8,720 bases of DNA from an uncultured Pseudomonadota bacterium. GTDB lineage: Bacteria > Lernaellota > Lernaellaia > Lernaellales > Lernaellaceae. The stretch is from contig CALBTQ010000689.1 in the NCBI GenBank assembly GCA_937967875.1, positions 1-8,720 of the forward strand, given 5' to 3'. The notes under the pieces were generated by a model. That model did no database searches. It was not told the origin of the DNA and saw only the letters and a list, made by a program, of their open reading frames with translations. Of the stretch, positions 6,588 through 8,720 are shown piece by piece; positions within the stretch are counted from its first letter, which is position 1, and every line of letters starts with the position of its first letter. The position numbers were made by a program, and so were the translations under genes.

Positions 6588-7183
6588 GCGCTCCACGGTT
6601 GGTCCTGGCCAGCGGCAGCCCGCGCCGCCGCGAACTGTTGCGTCAATTGGGCCTGAAGCTGATCGTCGAAGTTCCCGACGTGGATGAAACCCCGTTGCCC
6701 GGCGAGGAGCCCGAAACGCACACCATGCGTCTGGCCGCGACCAAGGCGGCCAAGATCGCCGCGCGCTATCCCGACGATTGGGTGCTGGGCGCCGACACCA
6801 CGGTGGTCGTCGACGGCGCCATGTTGGGCAAGCCGGTCGACGCCGACGACGCTTTCCGCATGCTCTCGACCATCAGCGGCCGCTGGCACATAGTGGTCAC
6901 CGGTTTCTGCCTGCTCAAGCACAACGACAACGAACGCTTCACCGGCGCCGTCGCCTCGGAAGTCTATATCCGCCAATTGACGCCCGAGCAAATCCGCGCC
7001 TACGTCGCCACCGGCGAGCCGATGGACAAAGCCGGCGCCTACGCCATCCAGGACATCGGCGCGAGTCTGGTGCAGGTCGTGCGCGGCTCCTACACCAACG
7101 TGGTGGGGTTGCCCTTGGCCGAAGTCGCCGTATTATGGGAAAAGATCCACGGGCAGAACGTTCTGATCGAAAGAGACTCATGA
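6584..7183 (+). CDS. maf: Maf-like nucleoside triphosphate pyrophosphatase (YhdE type)
   Basis: House-cleaning pyrophosphatase that hydrolyses dTTP, UTP and modified pyrimidine nucleotides to monophosphates; cytoplasmic. The 199 residues match family length. It begins MSAPRLVLASGSPRRRELL, the Maf signature SxSPRRxELL (10-19). It continues with LGADTTVVVDG (Asp71), LGKP (Lys83), TGEPMDKAGAYAIQ (143-156) and GSYTNVVGLPL (168-178). The DKAGAYxIQ segment is typical of the YhdE (dTTP/UTP) branch rather than the m7GTP-preferring YceF branch. The TTG start overlaps the argF TGA (TTGA, 6584-6587) and has GGAGG 7 bases upstream. A longer open frame runs back to 6053, but it lies across argF and has no family similarity. 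Its stop overlaps the ATG of the next gene (ATGA, 7180-7183), suggesting translational coupling. Confidence 0.95.
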   Translation: MSAPRLVLASGSPRRRELLRQLGLKLIVEVPDVDETPLPGEEPETHTMRLAATKAAKIAARYPDDWVLGADTTVVVDGAMLGKPVDADDAFRMLSTISGRWHIVVTGFCLLKHNDNERFTGAVASEVYIRQLTPEQIRAYVATGEPMDKAGAYAIQDIGASLVQVVRGSYTNVVGLPLAEVAVLWEKIHGQNVLIERDS

Positions 7184-7857
7184 GCATCGCCGAATCGTTG
7201 CGGGAAATTCGGGAACGCATGCGCGAGGCGTGCATCGCCGCCGGGCGCGATCCGGCCGAGGTCACGCTGGTCGCGGTGAGCAAAATGCATCCGCCCGCGG
7301 CCGTCGACGAGGCGTTGCGCGCCGGGCAACTGGACTTCGGCGAAAATTACGTGCAGGAAGTGCGCGAGAAGGTCCCCGTCTTGCCCGCGGCCATTCGGTG
7401 GCACTACATCGGTTCCTTGCAACGCAACAAGGTCAAGTACCTGGCCCCGTGGGTGCACATGATCCACACCGTCGACAGCCTGCGTTTGGCGCAGGAGATC
7501 GATCATCGCGCCGCCGAGCATGGGCGGACGATTCCCGTGCTGTTGCAGGTCAACGTCGCGCGGGAGGACGTCAAAAGCGGTTGTTCGGTCGAAGAGGCGC
7601 CGGCGCTGGCCGAACAAATCGCCCGTCTGGGGCACCTGGAACTGCGCGGCTTGATGACCATGCCGCCGTTCTGGCAGGCCGAACAGGTGCGCCCGTTTTT
7701 CGCCGGCCTGCGCGAATTGCGCGAGCGTCTGCGCGCCGATCTCGGCCTGGATTTGCCGGAATTGTCGATGGGCATGACGGCCGATTTCGAGGTGGCGATC
7801 GCCGAGGGCGCGACGCTGGTGCGCGTGGGCACGGCAATTTTCGGATCGCGAAATTAA
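7180..7857 (+). CDS. yggS: PLP homeostasis protein, YggS/PLPBP family
   Basis: Pyridoxal 5'-phosphate-binding protein that buffers PLP supply and affects amino-acid and vitamin B6 balance; it has an alanine-racemase-like TIM-barrel fold and no known catalytic activity. The 225 residues match family length. Lys35 in LVAVSKMHP is the expected Schiff-base lysine. FGENYVQE (53-60), WHYIGSLQRNK (74-84), VNVAREDVKSG (124-134), LRGLMTMPP (155-163) and LSMGMTADFEVAIAEGATLVRVGTAIFG (195-222, phosphate cup) are in the usual order. The motif normally ending SMGMS has Thr200, a mild change. The ATG at 7180 overlaps the maf stop by 4 bases; the upstream purine-rich GAAAGAGA is a weak ribosome site, so coupling to maf is likely. 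The protein ends 62 bases before the next gene. Confidence 0.96.
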   Translation: MSIAESLREIRERMREACIAAGRDPAEVTLVAVSKMHPPAAVDEALRAGQLDFGENYVQEVREKVPVLPAAIRWHYIGSLQRNKVKYLAPWVHMIHTVDSLRLAQEIDHRAAEHGRTIPVLLQVNVAREDVKSGCSVEEAPALAEQIARLGHLELRGLMTMPPFWQAEQVRPFFAGLRELRERLRADLGLDLPELSMGMTADFEVAIAEGATLVRVGTAIFGSRN

Positions 7858-7919
7858 AGCTTGCAACTTTTCGTTTTCCAGGGCAGGCTCACTCGCAACG
7901 AGAAGGAGAAAAAGCAAGG

Positions 7920-8375
7920 ATGGAGCTCAATCAGCCGCGTGTTTTCGTCTACGGATCGCTGATGCGCAACCTGCAAAACCTGCACAAGATCGAGACGGGG
8001 TTTTTCCTCAGCCGTCAGGAAGCGTCCCCGTTTTACGTCATGCTTTATGCGAGTCTGGCCGAAAGCGACGTGGTGTATCGCGTGCAACAGCTACTGGCGC
8101 AGAACGAGCTTTATGAACTGGGCGACGACGACACCGACCTGATCGAGCAACTGGAGAGCCATCCCGACTTCTTCCACCGCACCATCATCCAACTGGAAGA
8201 CGGCACGCAGGCCGTCGCCTACGATCTGGCCAACGCCAACCTGTACACCATTCAGCGGGTCGTGGATGAAAACGACTGGCGGATGGTCATGCGCACGTAC
8301 GATCCGACCTGGATGATCGGACCGTCGCCGGCGCACAAACTGATCCCCAAGAGAACGCTGCCTAAAGCAAAGTGA
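7920..8375 (+). CDS. Gamma-glutamylcyclotransferase-like (GGCT/AIG2 fold) protein
   Basis: Divergent member of the small GGCT/AIG2-like superfamily, whose members release 5-oxoproline from gamma-glutamyl amines or peptides; the substrate here cannot be told. The 151-residue protein opens with PRVFVYGSLMRN, and VYGSL (10-14) is the family's substrate-binding loop. NELYEL (62-67) corresponds to the usual GELYEV strand, and LESHPDFFHRTIIQLEDG (78-95) to LEGxPxxYxR. Glu79 is in the place of the catalytic Glu. QAVAYDL (97-103) matches the usual AWxY strand. The central part (about 30-60) and a basic C-terminal tail (about 130-151) are unlike common members. The ATG at 7920 follows AAGGAG (7903-7908) by 11 bases. 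The 62-base gap after yggS has no clear promoter or terminator, so it may be the operon's last gene. Its end overlaps the opposing pnp gene by 14 bases. Confidence 0.82.
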   Translation: MELNQPRVFVYGSLMRNLQNLHKIETGFFLSRQEASPFYVMLYASLAESDVVYRVQQLLAQNELYELGDDDTDLIEQLESHPDFFHRTIIQLEDGTQAVAYDLANANLYTIQRVVDENDWRMVMRTYDPTWMIGPSPAHKLIPKRTLPKAK

Positions 8376-8720
8376 CCGCTTCCCCGACGGTGAAGGCGAA
8401 ATTCGCCGCGCCCTGTTTGGCGGCGAGCAGCACGTCTTCGTGCCGCGGGCTTTCGGCCAGCGAGCCGTCGTTGGCCAGGTTGGTCACCAGCGCCAGCGCG
8501 GCCACGGACATCCCCACGTACCTGGCGTAGAGCGCCTCGGGCACGGTGGACATGCACGCCGCGTCGGCCCCCAGCGTGCGCAACATGCGCACTTCCGCCG
8601 CCGTTTCGTAATTGGGCCCGCGCAGCACGGCGAGCACGCCCAGGTGCAGCATGATGCGCCGCGCGCTCAGGCGATCCAGCAGCGCCGCGGTCTCGTAGCC
8701 CAAACGCCAGCTGTTCCGCG
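8362..8720 (-). CDS. Purine nucleoside phosphorylase, C-terminal part (5' end outside window)
   Basis: Trimeric (class II, PunA/XapA-like) purine nucleoside phosphorylase, which cleaves purine nucleosides with phosphate in purine salvage. About 119 C-terminal residues are visible. GVLAVLRGPNYETAAEVRMLRTLGADAACMSTVPEALYARYVGM is the family core: the YE glutamate and the Met of MSTVPE contact the nucleoside. VTNLA holds the Asn that binds the base, and the His of SPRHEDVL matches the ribose-contacting histidine. The ETAAE segment argues for PNP over methylthioadenosine phosphorylase. The frame stays open to base 8720, so the TTG at 8703 is not the start; the stretch beyond it (RNSWRLGYE) resembles the family less clearly. 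The stop TAG at 8362-8364 lies inside the last codons of the converging GGCT-like gene. The gene symbol varies among species (punA, deoD, xapA), so I leave it blank. Confidence 0.93.
   Translation of the reverse strand, partial: RNSWRLGYETAALLDRLSARRIMLHLGVLAVLRGPNYETAAEVRMLRTLGADAACMSTVPEALYARYVGMSVAALALVTNLANDGSLAESPRHEDVLLAAKQGAANFAFTVGEAVTLL

Noticed and set aside
3534..6596. A 1020-codon open frame on the minus strand opposite xerC, hslV, hslU and argF
   Set aside because: It is antisense to four well-identified genes. Its residue make-up (His, Arg, Asp, Val and Leu rich, no family motif) is what a G+C-rich coding strand gives on its complement when TTA, CTA and TCA codons are rare.
7892..7902. 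Small hairpin CTCG-CAA-CGAG between yggS and the GGCT-like gene
   Set aside because: Only four base pairs with a three-base loop and no following T-run; not credible as a terminator.
7230..7919. Upstream extension of the GGCT-like gene back through yggS
   Set aside because: The frame is open by chance across yggS with arginine/glycine-rich nonsense sequence. The real start at 7920 has a ribosome site and begins the conserved VYGSL fold.
8701..8703. TTG as a start codon for the purine nucleoside phosphorylase
   Set aside because: The frame stays open beyond it to the window edge, and a true family member needs well over 100 further N-terminal residues.

Overview
This window is ordinary chromosomal housekeeping DNA from a G+C-rich bacterium. 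Sampled lines inside the main genes count to about 67-72% G+C. The gene order topA - trmFO - xerC - hslV - hslU is a known neighbourhood in Firmicutes and in Deltaproteobacteria-like lineages. Here hslU is followed by an arginine-biosynthesis gene (argF) instead of codY, and base composition is high. I therefore favour a deltaproteobacterial or related, possibly uncultured, lineage. That placement is inference from gene order and composition only.

Layout. (1) Positions 1-2161, plus strand: the 3' end of topA (DNA topoisomerase I, five zinc ribbons visible), then trmFO (folate/FAD-dependent tRNA U54 methyltransferase), 4 bases apart. (2) Positions 2163-2555, minus strand: a 130-residue unrecognised protein made of two similar halves. 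It has clearly lower G+C and meets trmFO tail to tail with one base between the stop codons. (3) Positions 2556-2700: a short A+T-rich divergent intergenic stretch with candidate promoters on both strands. (4) Positions 2701-8375, plus strand: a tight probable operon of xerC, hslV, hslU, argF, maf, a yggS/PLPBP gene and a gamma-glutamylcyclotransferase-like gene. Three junctions are 4-base start/stop overlaps and only one gap exceeds 12 bases. (5) Positions 8362-8720, minus strand: the 3' part of a purine nucleoside phosphorylase gene that runs off the window and overlaps the end of the operon by 14 bases.

The genes share housekeeping roles rather than one pathway: DNA topology, tRNA modification, dimer resolution, ATP-dependent proteolysis, arginine synthesis, nucleotide-pool cleaning, PLP homeostasis and purine salvage. 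I see no tRNA, rRNA, CRISPR array, insertion sequence, phage gene or defence system, and no previously undescribed multi-gene system. The best lead is in argF. The otherwise intact ornithine carbamoyltransferase has lost the His-Cys of its HCLP active-site motif, which reads PRLPAPRG. Second is the low-G+C, internally duplicated gene that splits the conserved trmFO-xerC order.
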